From contig NZ_LUAV01000011.1 of assembly GCF_002078505.1 (NCBI RefSeq), forward strand, positions 62,001 to 126,000: a DNA stretch of 64,000 nt, in the 5' to 3' direction. This document shows positions 16,518 to 25,371 of this stretch, piece after piece. Each line of letters begins with the position of its first letter. Position 1 is the first letter of the stretch. The position numbers were made by a program, and so were the translations under genes. The stretch comes from Ensifer aridi (GTDB taxonomy: Bacteria; Pseudomonadota; Alphaproteobacteria; Rhizobiales; Rhizobiaceae). Below the pieces are notes generated by a model, which saw nothing but the letters and a program-made list of their open reading frames with translations, made no database searches and was not told the DNA's origin.

Positions 16518-17605
16518 GCCCGGACATCAACCCGCACGATCCCGGCGCGCCGCTCGATCCCCTCCCCGGCCACTCCTCGCGCGGCCGCCTTGAGCGCGTG
16601 CTCCGGCGCGGTGAGTTTGCCGTCACGGCCGAGCTCAACCCGCCGGACAGCGCCAATCCGCAGGACGTTTACGAGCGTGCCGCGATCTTCGACGGCTGGG
16701 TGGACGGCATCAACGCGGTCGACGCCTCGGGTGCCAATTGCCACATGTCGTCGGTGGGCATCTGCGCGCTGCTGACCCGCATGGGTTATGCGCCGATCAT
16801 GCAGATCGCCTGCCGCGATAAGAACCGCATCGCTATCCAGGGAGACGTGCTCGGCGCCTCCGCCATGGGCGTGCAGAACATCATGTGCCTGACCGGTGAC
16901 GGCGTGCAGGCGGGTGACCAACCGGGCGCCAAGCCCGTCTTCGACCTCGACTGCATGTCGTTGCTCGAAACGGTGCGCATCATGCGCGACAATTCGAAGT
17001 TTCTCTCCGGCCGCAAGCTGACGACGCCGCCGCAGGTCTTCCTCGGCGCGGCGATCAATCCCTTTGCGCCCCCCTACGACTTCCGGCCCTACCGGCTGGC
17101 GAAGAAGATCGAGGCCGGTGCGCAGTTCGTCCAAAGCCAATATTGCTTCGACGTGCCGATGTTCCGCGAATACATGAAGAAGGTGCGCGACCTCGGCCTG
17201 CATGAGAAATGCTTCATCCTCGTCGGCGTCGGACCGATGGCGTCGGCCAAGACCGCTCGCTGGATTCGCTCCAACGTGCCGGGCATCCACATTCCCGACA
17301 GCGTCATCAAGCGGCTCGAAGGTGCTCAGGACCAGAAGAAAGAAGGCAAGCAGCTCTGCATCGACATCATCAACGAGGTGAAGGAGATCGAGGGCGTTTC
17401 CGGAGTCCATGTCATGGCCTACCGCCAGGAGGAATATGTGGCCGAGATCGTTCACGAGTCCGGCGTGCTGAAGGGCCGCAGACCATGGAAGCGCGAGGCC
17501 ACGCCGACAGATGCGCTGGTTGCAGAACGGCTCGAGCATCTGCGTGAAGGCATCGAGGAAAATCAGCAGCAGATGGCGGAGGCCGCGGCTCATCATCCGC
17601 ACTGA
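16514..17605 (+). CDS. metF: methylenetetrahydrofolate reductase
   Basis: This 363-residue flavoprotein of the MTHFR family interconverts methyl-THF and methylene-THF. Visible features are VTAELNPPD near the N-terminus (catalytic Glu), LTGDGVQAGDQPGAK, and AGAQFVQSQYCFD. It is longer than E. coli MetF (~300 aa) because of an N-terminal extension and a C-terminal helical tail. It sits between MetV-like and methyl-THF:corrinoid methyltransferase genes, so it probably runs in the oxidative direction, disposing of methyl groups from demethylation. The chromosome may carry another metF for methionine synthesis. Confidence 0.85.
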   Translation: MSPDINPHDPGAPLDPLPGHSSRGRLERVLRRGEFAVTAELNPPDSANPQDVYERAAIFDGWVDGINAVDASGANCHMSSVGICALLTRMGYAPIMQIACRDKNRIAIQGDVLGASAMGVQNIMCLTGDGVQAGDQPGAKPVFDLDCMSLLETVRIMRDNSKFLSGRKLTTPPQVFLGAAINPFAPPYDFRPYRLAKKIEAGAQFVQSQYCFDVPMFREYMKKVRDLGLHEKCFILVGVGPMASAKTARWIRSNVPGIHIPDSVIKRLEGAQDQKKEGKQLCIDIINEVKEIEGVSGVHVMAYRQEEYVAEIVHESGVLKGRRPWKREATPTDALVAERLEHLREGIEENQQQMAEAAAHHPH

Positions 17606-17746
17606 GCTTTCGACCCGGAGGGGGCCGCCAATCGTGCCGTCCTTCGATTAGAAGAGGAAAACCGGCGCCAGGTACGCCTGGCTGCCTTACAAACACGAAA
17701 CGGGCCTATTACATAGCCCCACGCTCCAAGGATCAGAGGATCTTAT

Positions 17747-18709
17747 ATGACCCGTACCATCGTCGCCTCCGCCACCCGAGAGATCGTCATCGGCTTCGAC
17801 CAGCCCTTCTGCGTCATCGGAGAACGCATCAACCCGACCGGCCGCAAGAAGCTCGCCGCCGAAATGATCGAAGGCAACTTCGAAACGGTCATCAAGGACG
17901 CGCTGGAGCAGGTGGCCGCGGGCGCCACGATGCTCGACGTCAATGCGGGCGTGACAGCTGTCAACCCGAACGAGACCGAGCCGCCGCTCCTCGTCAAGAC
18001 GCTGGAGATCGTACAGGGCCTCGTCGACGTGCCACTGTCGATCGACAGTTCGGTGACGGCGGCGATCGAGGCAGGCCTGCGCGTTGCAAAGGGCCGGCCG
18101 CTCGTCAACTCGGTTACCGGTGAAGAGGAAAAGCTGGAGGCGATCCTGCCGCTCGTCAAGAAATACGACGTCCCTGTCGTGGCGATTTCCAACGATGAAA
18201 CCGGTATCTCGATGGATCCGGATGTGCGCTTCGCCGTCGCCAAAAAGATCGTCGAGCGCGCCATGGATCACGGCATCAAGCCGCACGATATCGTCGTCGA
18301 CCCGCTCGTCATGCCGATCGGCGCGCTTGGCGATGCTGGCCGGCAGGTCTTCGCGCTTCTGCGTCGCCTCCGCGAAGAGCTCAAGGTCAATACCACCTGC
18401 GGCCTCTCCAACATCTCCTTCGGCCTGCCGCACCGCCATGGCATCAATGCCGGCTTCATCCCGATGGTGATCGGCGCTGGCATGACCTCGGCGATCATGA
18501 ACCCCTGCCGTCCGCAGGAGATGGAGGCGGTGCGCGCAGCCAACGTGCTCAACGGCACCGACCCGAACTGCACCAACTGGATCATGACCTATCGCGACCA
18601 CAAGCCTGCGGAAGGTGGCCATGCCGTGGCGGCGGCTGCCCCGGCGGGCGGCGCCGGACGGCGGGGTGGACGTGCGGCACGCGCCGGCGCTGCCGCAAGG
18701 ACGGAGTAA
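17747..18709 (+). CDS. methyltetrahydrofolate:corrinoid methyltransferase (pterin-binding family)
   Basis: This 320-residue protein has the dihydropteroate-synthase-like barrel of MtrH, AcsE and MtgA. Its motifs are FCVIGERINPTGRKKLA, DVNAG, SIDSS and GLPHRHGINAGFIPM. It should move the methyl group from the corrinoid protein to THF. It is about 50 residues longer than AcsE because of an Ala/Gly/Arg-rich tail from about residue 292. A 141-bp gap with a small hairpin (CCAGG-N4-CCTGG) separates it from metF. The next gene starts 1 bp after its stop. Confidence 0.87.
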   Translation: MTRTIVASATREIVIGFDQPFCVIGERINPTGRKKLAAEMIEGNFETVIKDALEQVAAGATMLDVNAGVTAVNPNETEPPLLVKTLEIVQGLVDVPLSIDSSVTAAIEAGLRVAKGRPLVNSVTGEEEKLEAILPLVKKYDVPVVAISNDETGISMDPDVRFAVAKKIVERAMDHGIKPHDIVVDPLVMPIGALGDAGRQVFALLRRLREELKVNTTCGLSNISFGLPHRHGINAGFIPMVIGAGMTSAIMNPCRPQEMEAVRAANVLNGTDPNCTNWIMTYRDHKPAEGGHAVAAAAPAGGAGRRGGRAARAGAAARTE

Positions 18710-18710
18710 G

Positions 18711-19049
18711 ATGGCGAAGCACCGTTCCCTTGCCAGCGATCTGGCGGCGCTCTGGTTCCAGGCGCCGATGGTCATCGCCGCTCGCACTCAAGCCATGGCT
18801 GTTGCGGCCATGACAGGGTCCGCAACCGACTATGTTGAGGCAAGCCGGATGGTCACGGAGAAGATGGCGGCCGCCGCCGAAAGCGTCGTCGCCTGTAATG
18901 TCGCCTTGGCAAAGGAAGGCATGGGCGCGGCCGCGGCGTTAGCCCTCGGCAAGATCGGACCCGGGGCCGGTCACAAGCGGATCGCGGCAGCGGCACTTCG
19001 CCCCTATGCCAAGCGCGTGCGGGCGAATGCCCGCCGCCTCTCGAAATAG
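18711..19049 (+). CDS. small helical protein of the corrinoid operon
   Basis: This 112-residue protein is not a family I recognise. It is Ala-rich, basic and almost wholly helical, with no signal peptide. The pattern (AVAAMTGSATDYVEASRMV and a second half rich in AAAAL) recalls phasin-like amphipathic helices, but that is weak. It is tightly placed between the methyl-THF methyltransferase and RACo-like genes, so it is presumably an accessory of the pathway. Confidence 0.6.
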   Translation: MAKHRSLASDLAALWFQAPMVIAARTQAMAVAAMTGSATDYVEASRMVTEKMAAAAESVVACNVALAKEGMGAAAALALGKIGPGAGHKRIAAAALRPYAKRVRANARRLSK

Positions 19050-19069
19050 CCATTGGCGAGATCAGGAAG

Positions 19070-21115
19070 ATGTTGAACGTGCCCCCGAAGGACAACAAGA
19101 CGGACCCGCTGGTGCTCTTCATGCCGTCGGGAAAACGCGGCCGCTTTCCGGTAGGCACGCCGATCCTCGACGCGGCACGTTCTCTCGGGGTCTATGTCGA
19201 AAGCGTCTGCGGCGGACGCGCGACCTGCGGGCGCTGCCAGGTTTCCGTGCAGGAAGGCAATTTCGCCAAGCACAAGATCGTCTCCTCGAACGACCATATC
19301 TCGCCGATAGGCCCGAAGGAGCAGCGCTATGCAACGGTGCGCGAACTGCCCGATGGCCGCCGCCTTTCATGCTCGGCCCAGATCCTCGGCGATCTCGTCA
19401 TCGACGTGCCGCAGGACACAGTCATCAATGCGCAAGTGGTCCGCAAGGCCGCGACCGACCGGGTCATCGAGCGCAATGCTGCCGTCCAGCTCTGCTATGT
19501 CGAGGTGGACGAGCCGGACATGCACAAGCCGCTCGGCGACCTCGACCGGCTGAAAGCGGTCCTGGAGAAGGATTGGGGCTGGAAGGACCTGCTGATCGCG
19601 CCGCACCTCATCCCGCAAGTGCAGGGAATCCTGCGCAAGGGAAATTTTGCGGCTACCGCCGCCATCCACCGTGACATGGATTCCTCGCGTCCTTTCATCG
19701 TCAGTCTCTGGCCGGGTCTCAAAAACGAGGCCTATGGCATTGCCTGCGACATCGGCTCGACGACGATCGCCATGCATCTGGTGTCGCTGCTCTCCGGCCG
19801 TATCGTCGCCTCCTCTGGCGCATCGAACCCGCAGATCCGCTTCGGCGAGGATCTGATGAGCCGCGTCTCGTACGTGATGATGAATCCGGACGGCCGCGAG
19901 GCGATGACCAAGGCGGTGCGCGAGGCGGTGAACGGTCTGGTGGGCAAGGTCTGCGCCGAAAGCGAGGTCGATCGCCACGACATCCTCGACATGGTGTTCG
20001 TCGGCAACCCGATCATGCACCACCTCTTCCTCGGCATCGACCCGACGGAGCTCGGCCAGGCCCCCTTCGCGCTCGCCGTCTCCGGCGCCCTGCAATATTG
20101 GGCGCACGAGATCGACATCGAGGTCAATCGCGGTGCTCGGCTCTACACGCTGCCCTGCATCGCCGGCCACGTCGGCGCAGACGCGGCCGGCGCGACGCTT
20201 TCGGAAGGCCCGCACCGGCAGGACAAGATGATGCTGCTCGTCGACGTCGGCACCAATGCCGAAATCGTGCTCGGCAACAGGCAACGCGTCGTAGCGGCTT
20301 CCTCCCCGACCGGCCCGGCCTTCGAAGGCGCCGAGATCTCCTCCGGTCAGCGCGCCGCTCCCGGCGCGATCGAGCGCGTGCGCATCGACCCGGAAACGCT
20401 GGAGCCGCGCTTCCGTGTGATCGGCGTCGACAAGTGGTCGGACGAGGAGGATTTCGCCGAAGCAGTGGCGGCGGTCGGCGTCACCGGCATCTGCGGCTCG
20501 GCGATCATCGAAGTCGTCGCCGAGATGTACCTCACCGGCATCATTTCGCAGGATGGCGTGGTTGACGGAGGCATGGCCGCGAGAAGCTCCCGGATCGTCC
20601 CGAACGGCCGCACCTTCTCCTATCTGCTGCACGACGGCGAACCGCGCATCACGGTAACGCAGAACGACATACGGGCGATCCAGCTCGCCAAGGCGGCGCT
20701 TTATGCCGGCATTAAGCTGCTGATGGAGAAACAGGGCGTCGATCATGTCGACACGATCCGCTTTGCCGGCGCCTTCGGCTCCTTCATCGACCCGAAATAC
20801 GCCATGGTGCTGGGGCTTATCCCGGACTGCGATCTCACCGAGGTGAAGGCGGTAGGCAACGCCGCCGGCACCGGCGCGCTGATGGCGCTCCTCAACCGCG
20901 GTCACCGCCGCGAGATCGAGGAAACCGTCAGGAAAATCGAAAAGATAGAGACGGCTCTTGAATCGAAATTTCAGGAGCATTTCGTCAATGCCATGGCGAT
21001 GCCCAACAAGGTCGATGCCTTCCCGAAGCTTGCGGAAGTGGTCACCCTACCGGAGCGTAAGGTGCTCGCGGATGAGGGTGAAGGCGGCGGACGCAGGCGG
21101 CGCCGGAGCCGCTAG
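19070..21115 (+). CDS. RACo-like corrinoid activator ([2Fe-2S] ferredoxin plus ASKHA/DUF4445)
   Basis: This 681-residue protein starts with a plant-type [2Fe-2S] domain, with ligands Cys47-x5-Cys53-x2-Cys56 and Cys101. A linker follows, and from about residue 225 an ASKHA ATPase domain (ACDIGSTTIAMHL, later LVDVGTNAEIVLG and FAGAFGSFID). RACo of acetogens has this architecture and uses ATP to reduce Co(II) corrinoid back to Co(I). The C-terminus is Arg-rich. In an aerobe, frequent oxidation of the corrinoid would make this activator essential. It is the last gene of the operon. Confidence 0.87.
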   Translation: MLNVPPKDNKTDPLVLFMPSGKRGRFPVGTPILDAARSLGVYVESVCGGRATCGRCQVSVQEGNFAKHKIVSSNDHISPIGPKEQRYATVRELPDGRRLSCSAQILGDLVIDVPQDTVINAQVVRKAATDRVIERNAAVQLCYVEVDEPDMHKPLGDLDRLKAVLEKDWGWKDLLIAPHLIPQVQGILRKGNFAATAAIHRDMDSSRPFIVSLWPGLKNEAYGIACDIGSTTIAMHLVSLLSGRIVASSGASNPQIRFGEDLMSRVSYVMMNPDGREAMTKAVREAVNGLVGKVCAESEVDRHDILDMVFVGNPIMHHLFLGIDPTELGQAPFALAVSGALQYWAHEIDIEVNRGARLYTLPCIAGHVGADAAGATLSEGPHRQDKMMLLVDVGTNAEIVLGNRQRVVAASSPTGPAFEGAEISSGQRAAPGAIERVRIDPETLEPRFRVIGVDKWSDEEDFAEAVAAVGVTGICGSAIIEVVAEMYLTGIISQDGVVDGGMAARSSRIVPNGRTFSYLLHDGEPRITVTQNDIRAIQLAKAALYAGIKLLMEKQGVDHVDTIRFAGAFGSFIDPKYAMVLGLIPDCDLTEVKAVGNAAGTGALMALLNRGHRREIEETVRKIEKIETALESKFQEHFVNAMAMPNKVDAFPKLAEVVTLPERKVLADEGEGGGRRRRRSR

Positions 21116-21305
21116 CAGAGAAGCTTTGACGCGCCCGCCCGACCTTCACCCCGTCCATCGCCACAAAGTACGGAACTTTCTTGATCTGGAAGGTCCAGCG
21201 CGATCGGGAATTTTCCGATGATCAGCGCCGTGTAAACCTAATCTTGATCAAAGGCTGTCACTTCTGCTCGCCGATGCAGACACTTCAAGGCTGGCGGGAA
21301 GCGGT

Positions 21306-22526
21306 GTGCGAACAAATTTCAGAATAACCATCCATGAGAGGCTGGAAGACCTTTCCCCGGAATGGCCCGTTGGTGGTCGGCCACCGGCGCCTAGGGCGCG
21401 TTTCCACGCGTTTCAGACGGCAACTTTTCTCAGTGCCTGGCTGAACAGCTTCGGACGTTCCGGCCGTCAGAGCCTGCAGTTTATCGAGGTTCGAGACGAA
21501 GCTTCGCTGCCCCTGATCTTTATTCCTTTACGTATTTTACACCGGGGCGGTACACGGCTTCTCCAGTTCGTGGATCAGGATGCGGCCGATTACAACGCGC
21601 CCATTCTCTTTGAGTCGCACATGATCTGGTCGCGTGAGGTCGCAGAGGATCTGTGGCGGCAGATTGTCGAAATGCTGCCCCCGTTCGACGTCGTCGAACT
21701 CATCAAGATGCCGGCGGAAGTGGAGGGGCTGATCAACCCTCTCGCATATCTCGGCGACCGTCAAAGCGAACTCTCGTGCCATGCGACGGATCTGCGGCGT
21801 TCCTGGAACGAGATCGACAGGGAGGTGCCGCGCCGCACCACGCTGCTGCGGAAAATCCGTGGTCTTGAGCGGGTGGCGCCCGTGGGATTCCACCTCGCAC
21901 AGACTCCGGACGAAGTGAGGAAGATCACGGATGTAATGCTCCGCCAGAAGCAGCGTCGCTTCGAGGAGACGATGGTGCCGGGCTTCGATGTCGACCGCGA
22001 CAAGCATGACTTCTTTCGCGAAGGGACGCCCCTTTTCCATCGTGAGGAGATGCTGACCCTCTTCTACCTGACGGCCGGCGAGACGATCGTTGCAACCATT
22101 TGGGGTCTGGTCGCAGACAAGCGTTATTACGCCATCATGCTGTCCTTCGAAGGCGACGAGTGGACGAAGCATTCCCCCGGTAGCATCCTTTTTTACAAAG
22201 CGCTGAAATGGCTGCACGACAAGGGCTACGAATGGATGGATCTCGGCATCGGAAATGAGCCCTGGAAGCTGGAAAGCTGTAGGACGATGATCACGCTTTC
22301 GGAACGCAGCGAAGCCGTGACCGGGCGGGGCAGGTTCTATCTGGCCCGTCTGCGGGCGAATGCGCAGCTGCGGGCGACCAAGGCCTACCAGAAGCTGCGA
22401 CCGCTGAAATGGATCGTGCTACGTTCCTTGCGCGGCCGGCGTCATATGACACCGGCAGACGTGGACACCGGTGCCTCTCTCGTCTGCGAGCGCAGAAGGG
22501 GCGGCCCGCCCCCTCAACCCACTTGA
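21306..22526 (+). CDS. GNAT acetyltransferase, CelD/BcsL type
   Basis: This 406-residue protein starts with GTG after GGGAAGCG. It shows the two-lobed acyltransferase pattern of the CelD/Acetyltransf_6 group: ARFHAFQTATFLSAWLNSFG near the N-terminus and, in the second lobe, SPGSILFYKALKWLHDKGYEWMDLGIG. Members are linked to exopolysaccharide or cellulose gene clusters, but no such cluster is adjacent. Its 3' end overlaps the converging SRPBCC gene by 13 bp. Confidence 0.75.
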   Translation: MRTNFRITIHERLEDLSPEWPVGGRPPAPRARFHAFQTATFLSAWLNSFGRSGRQSLQFIEVRDEASLPLIFIPLRILHRGGTRLLQFVDQDAADYNAPILFESHMIWSREVAEDLWRQIVEMLPPFDVVELIKMPAEVEGLINPLAYLGDRQSELSCHATDLRRSWNEIDREVPRRTTLLRKIRGLERVAPVGFHLAQTPDEVRKITDVMLRQKQRRFEETMVPGFDVDRDKHDFFREGTPLFHREEMLTLFYLTAGETIVATIWGLVADKRYYAIMLSFEGDEWTKHSPGSILFYKALKWLHDKGYEWMDLGIGNEPWKLESCRTMITLSERSEAVTGRGRFYLARLRANAQLRATKAYQKLRPLKWIVLRSLRGRRHMTPADVDTGASLVCERRRGGPPPQPT

Positions 22527-22980
22527 GCGGCATAGGACGCCAACAGACCAACCCAGCCTTTCTCGGAATCGAGAACACCGCGGAGTTCCGCGGTTCTTGC
22601 GCCGTAATTGGCAAGATCCCGGTGCTCAAGAGTGACGATCGTCTCGCTCTCTCCCTTTGCTTCGAAAAGCACCTCCACCTCCGTCCGGAATGCAGGATCG
22701 AAGTCGAAATCGGCATTGAGCTGCCAGGCAAAGACGATGCGGTGCGGCCGGTCGCAATCGATGACGCGCCCCCAATCGCACTCTTCGCCGGCGTTGCCGA
22801 TCTCATACCAGCGGCCACCAGGGACGGCCTCGACGACCACCGTCTTCTGACCGGACTGCGTCACGCTGTGGTCCTTGATCCACCAGCTCCCCATGCCGTG
22901 ACAAAGACGTCGAACGCCTTTTCCAGCGATGCACGAACGGTGACGGACTTGCGAACCGCGGCTGCGTCGATCGTATGCAT
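22514..22980 (-). pseudogene. SRPBCC (AHSA1-like) domain gene with frameshift
   Basis: The gene begins with RKSVTVRASLEKAFDVF, the usual N-terminus of ArsR-linked SRPBCC proteins, after a CAGGAGGAG ribosome site. The frame must change near 22896-22902 to reach MGSWWIKDHSV and the rest of the domain (VEAVPGGRWYE, HRIVFAWQL, GWVGLL). Without the shift, translation stops after about 39 codons. It follows the arsR gene by 68 bp, the usual two-gene operon. It may be a true inactivation or a sequencing error. Confidence 0.72.
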
Positions 22981-23048
22981 GACATCTCCTCCTGCTGTTT
23001 CCTCTCATTTGAAACGCATTGGACCGTGGCGGCCGGAGTGCCTCAGCG

Positions 23049-23363
23049 CTATTTCCGGTTGTTCCTTCCTTCGACCGCAGTCTTGAACGCCGCGAGTTGA
23101 TCGCCCCAGAAGCGCTCGAGCCATTGCCGAAGCGGTCCAAGACCCTCGGGATCGACCGAATAGATCCGCCGTGCGCCCGACGGCTCGTCGCGGACGAGCC
23201 GCGCCTCCTTGAGCACCTTCAAATGCTGAGAGATCGCCGGCTGTGACACCGGTATCGCTCGGGCGAGTTCGGCAACCGAATGCCGCCGCTCCGCGACTCT
23301 TTCGAAAATTGCGCGCCGTGTCGGATCGGCCAGCGCAGCAAACATCTTATCTTCATAAGTCAT
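23049..23363 (-). CDS. ArsR-family transcriptional regulator
   Basis: This 104-residue winged-helix protein has LADPTRRAIFERVAERRHSV and the recognition helix QPAISQHLKVLKEARLV. It lacks the CxC metal motif of arsenic sensors and belongs to the YdfF/SdpR-like group that accompanies SRPBCC genes. It would repress its own operon. Confidence 0.85.
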   Translation of the reverse strand: MTYEDKMFAALADPTRRAIFERVAERRHSVAELARAIPVSQPAISQHLKVLKEARLVRDEPSGARRIYSVDPEGLGPLRQWLERFWGDQLAAFKTAVEGRNNRK

Positions 23364-23416
23364 GGCTTATTATAAGCCAATGCTTATAATTGTCAATCAG
23401 CACAGTGCGCGGCCAA

Positions 23417-23461
23417 CACATGAGACGCCGCGCATTCCTGGAATGCGCGGCGTCTCATGTG
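23417..23461. repeat. 45-bp perfect palindrome
   Basis: Two 22-nt arms (23417-23438 and 23440-23461) pair perfectly around a single T. It lies between the LysR stop and the ArsR start. It may act as terminator for the LysR gene or as a cruciform-forming repeat. No second copy was noticed in the window. Confidence 0.85.
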
Positions 23462-23522
23462 ACGGCTATCAAACCGTCAAAAGTGGGTCGGCCGAGCGAC
23501 GGCGTCGGGGAATAGCCCCGTC

Positions 23523-24413
23523 CTATTGCGTCTGCAGCTCGGCGAAGGCCTCGCGGACGTGGTCGGCAACCGCAAGAACCGGCGCAGGCGCGTCCTCGAT
23601 GACCTTGAGGCCGATATCGTAATGGCCGAGATCCGGAAGGCCATCGCGCTCACCGAGCTGAACCATCTCCCCTTGGACGAGATAGCGCGGCAGCGGCGCG
23701 ATCGCGAGCCCAGCGAGAACCGCCGCGCGTTGCCCGGTCGTATAAGCACTTAGGAAGGCGACGCGGAATTTGCGACCGGCCCGCGACAGCTTCTCCACCG
23801 CATCGGCGCGCCACACGCAGCCATCTTCCCACATGGAAACCGGCAGCGGATCGCGCAGGTGCGCGTTGCCGCATTTCGCGCCCGCCCAGACGAGCTTTTC
23901 CTGCATCAGGATTTCGCCGTCCTTCGCCGATTCGTCCGAAAGGCTGTTGTAGATGGCGATGTCCAAGCGGTGCTCGTCGACCCTCTTGCGCATCGCATTG
24001 CTCATGCCGATCGAAACGTCGACCGTCACGTTCGGATAGGTTTCGGCAAAGCGTTTCAGGACATCCGGAAGAATGCGCTCGCCGACGTCCTCCGGCGCAC
24101 CGACTCGCACCACGCCGTTCATGTCGGGCATCAGGAAGCGCGAGACCGTCTCATTGTTGAGCGACAGCAGCCTCCGGGCGAAGCCGAGCAGCAACTCGCC
24201 CTTCGGCGTCAAAGACACCGAGCGTGCATCGCGCAGGAAAAGCGTGCAGCCAAGCATCTCCTCGAGCTTCTTGATCTGCATCGAGACGGCCGAGGGCGTG
24301 CGATAGACAGTCTCGGCGGCCGTGGTGAAGTTGCCGGTCTCGGCGATGGCGACAAAGGTCTTCAGCACGTCCATCTCGAGCAGCGGAAGCGCGTGGCGCA
24401 GCATCATGTTCAT
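23523..24413 (-). CDS. LysR-family transcriptional regulator
   Basis: The protein has 296 residues. The helix-turn-helix lies near residues 15-75 (TFVAIAETGNFTTAAE, TPSAVSMQIKKLEEMLG), followed by a standard effector-binding domain. A second Met at codon 14 could be the start. It is divergent from the small gene at 24551. Its target is unknown. Confidence 0.85.
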   Translation of the reverse strand: MNMMLRHALPLLEMDVLKTFVAIAETGNFTTAAETVYRTPSAVSMQIKKLEEMLGCTLFLRDARSVSLTPKGELLLGFARRLLSLNNETVSRFLMPDMNGVVRVGAPEDVGERILPDVLKRFAETYPNVTVDVSIGMSNAMRKRVDEHRLDIAIYNSLSDESAKDGEILMQEKLVWAGAKCGNAHLRDPLPVSMWEDGCVWRADAVEKLSRAGRKFRVAFLSAYTTGQRAAVLAGLAIAPLPRYLVQGEMVQLGERDGLPDLGHYDIGLKVIEDAPAPVLAVADHVREAFAELQTQ

Positions 24414-24550
24414 GGCGGCATCCTCATTCAGAAAATCTGAAAGATAGCTTTATTTCATTTCGTTTGATTGAACATCACGTGTGAGCGATAGTCAAGCTGC
24501 AAGGAGGGAGTTGTGCAAACCTCCTCCGAACCCTGACGAAGGAGAAGGCT

Positions 24551-24889
24551 ATGTCCGCTATCACATTGGCCATCGACAACGGCGCCACCGTGGGACGTTG
24601 GATCGCAGGCGCTGCGACGACCGAGCAGACGATGCGGCCGGCGGACGGCACGGCCGATCGCACTGGAACCGCCCCGCAACGCCCGCGCGATGGAGATGAC
24701 ATCGTCCTAGTAGTTCTGTCACGCGCGCGGCTGTTCATCGAACGGATGGCCGACAGGAGGCGCGCCGGCAATATCGTCAGGAATCGGGTGGAAACCCGCC
24801 GCCAATTGGCGAAACTGCCGGCCAGGGTTCGCAACGACCTGTTACCCGCGGAACAGCAGCCGACCTCGACACCTGATAGAACCTGCTAA
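24551..24889 (+). CDS. small protein with DUF1127-like C-terminal part
   Basis: This 112-residue protein follows a strong AAGGAGAAGG ribosome site. The N-terminus is MSAITLAIDNGATVGRW. The C-terminal part (RRQLAKLPARVRNDL) weakly resembles the arginine-rich helix of DUF1127 proteins, such as the one encoded 128 bp downstream. It is divergent from the LysR gene. The function is unknown. Confidence 0.5.
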   Translation: MSAITLAIDNGATVGRWIAGAATTEQTMRPADGTADRTGTAPQRPRDGDDIVLVVLSRARLFIERMADRRRAGNIVRNRVETRRQLAKLPARVRNDLLPAEQQPTSTPDRTC

Positions 24890-24911
24890 ACGCGGGCGGC
24901 AACCGATCACC

Positions 24912-24936
24912 ATGTTTGATGAAAGACATCAAACAT
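24912..24936. promoter_or_regulatory. inverted repeat upstream of DUF1127 gene
   Basis: ATGTTTGATG-AAAGA-CATCAAACAT is a perfect 10-bp stem lying 23 bp after the previous stop codon and 80 bp before the DUF1127 start. It is either a terminator or an operator. Confidence 0.5.
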
Positions 24937-25016
24937 ATTCGTTTGAATGATCAATCAGGTTGCGCCATACAGATGCATGGTCGCGACCTTTTGAGAAACT
25001 CAGAAGGAAACCGGAA

Positions 25017-25217
25017 ATGTCTGCGAACGAGTATTCGTCATCCTCATCGAACCAGGGCCATTCGGCACTGCCTGGCCTGTTCAATCTCCGGGCCCGCGCC
25101 TGGGCCGCATGGAAGCGGCACCGCAATGAACGTGTTCTGGAGAACCTCTCCTACGACACGTTGAAGGATATCGGCTTCCCCTCCGTCGACGATGCGGTGC
25201 ATAAGACGGAACAATGA
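25017..25217 (+). CDS. DUF1127 domain small protein
   Basis: This 66-residue protein starts after AAGGAAA. The C-terminal half has the family pattern WKRHRNERVLENLSYDTL followed by KDIGF. Rhizobial DUF1127 proteins can bind RNA and influence small-RNA turnover and phosphate or carbon metabolism; whether this one does is unknown. A strong terminator follows. Confidence 0.8.
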   Translation: MSANEYSSSSSNQGHSALPGLFNLRARAWAAWKRHRNERVLENLSYDTLKDIGFPSVDDAVHKTEQ

Positions 25218-25269
25218 ATAAAGGCTCCAAATGCCACCCTCCCGGCATTGACCGCAAAGTGAGCCTCTG

Positions 25270-25297
25270 AAGGGCATTCCCGAAAAGGAATGCCCTT
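25270..25297 (+). terminator. intrinsic terminator after DUF1127 gene
   Basis: The stem AAGGGCATTCC / GGAATGCCCTT with a 6-nt loop is followed by CTTGTTTT. Confidence 0.85.
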
Positions 25298-25371
25298 CTT
25301 GTTTTGGAGGAAAAAATTCGCCTGAATTGGACGTCCGGCCTTGAATCTATGTTCGGCCGCTCCATGCGTTC

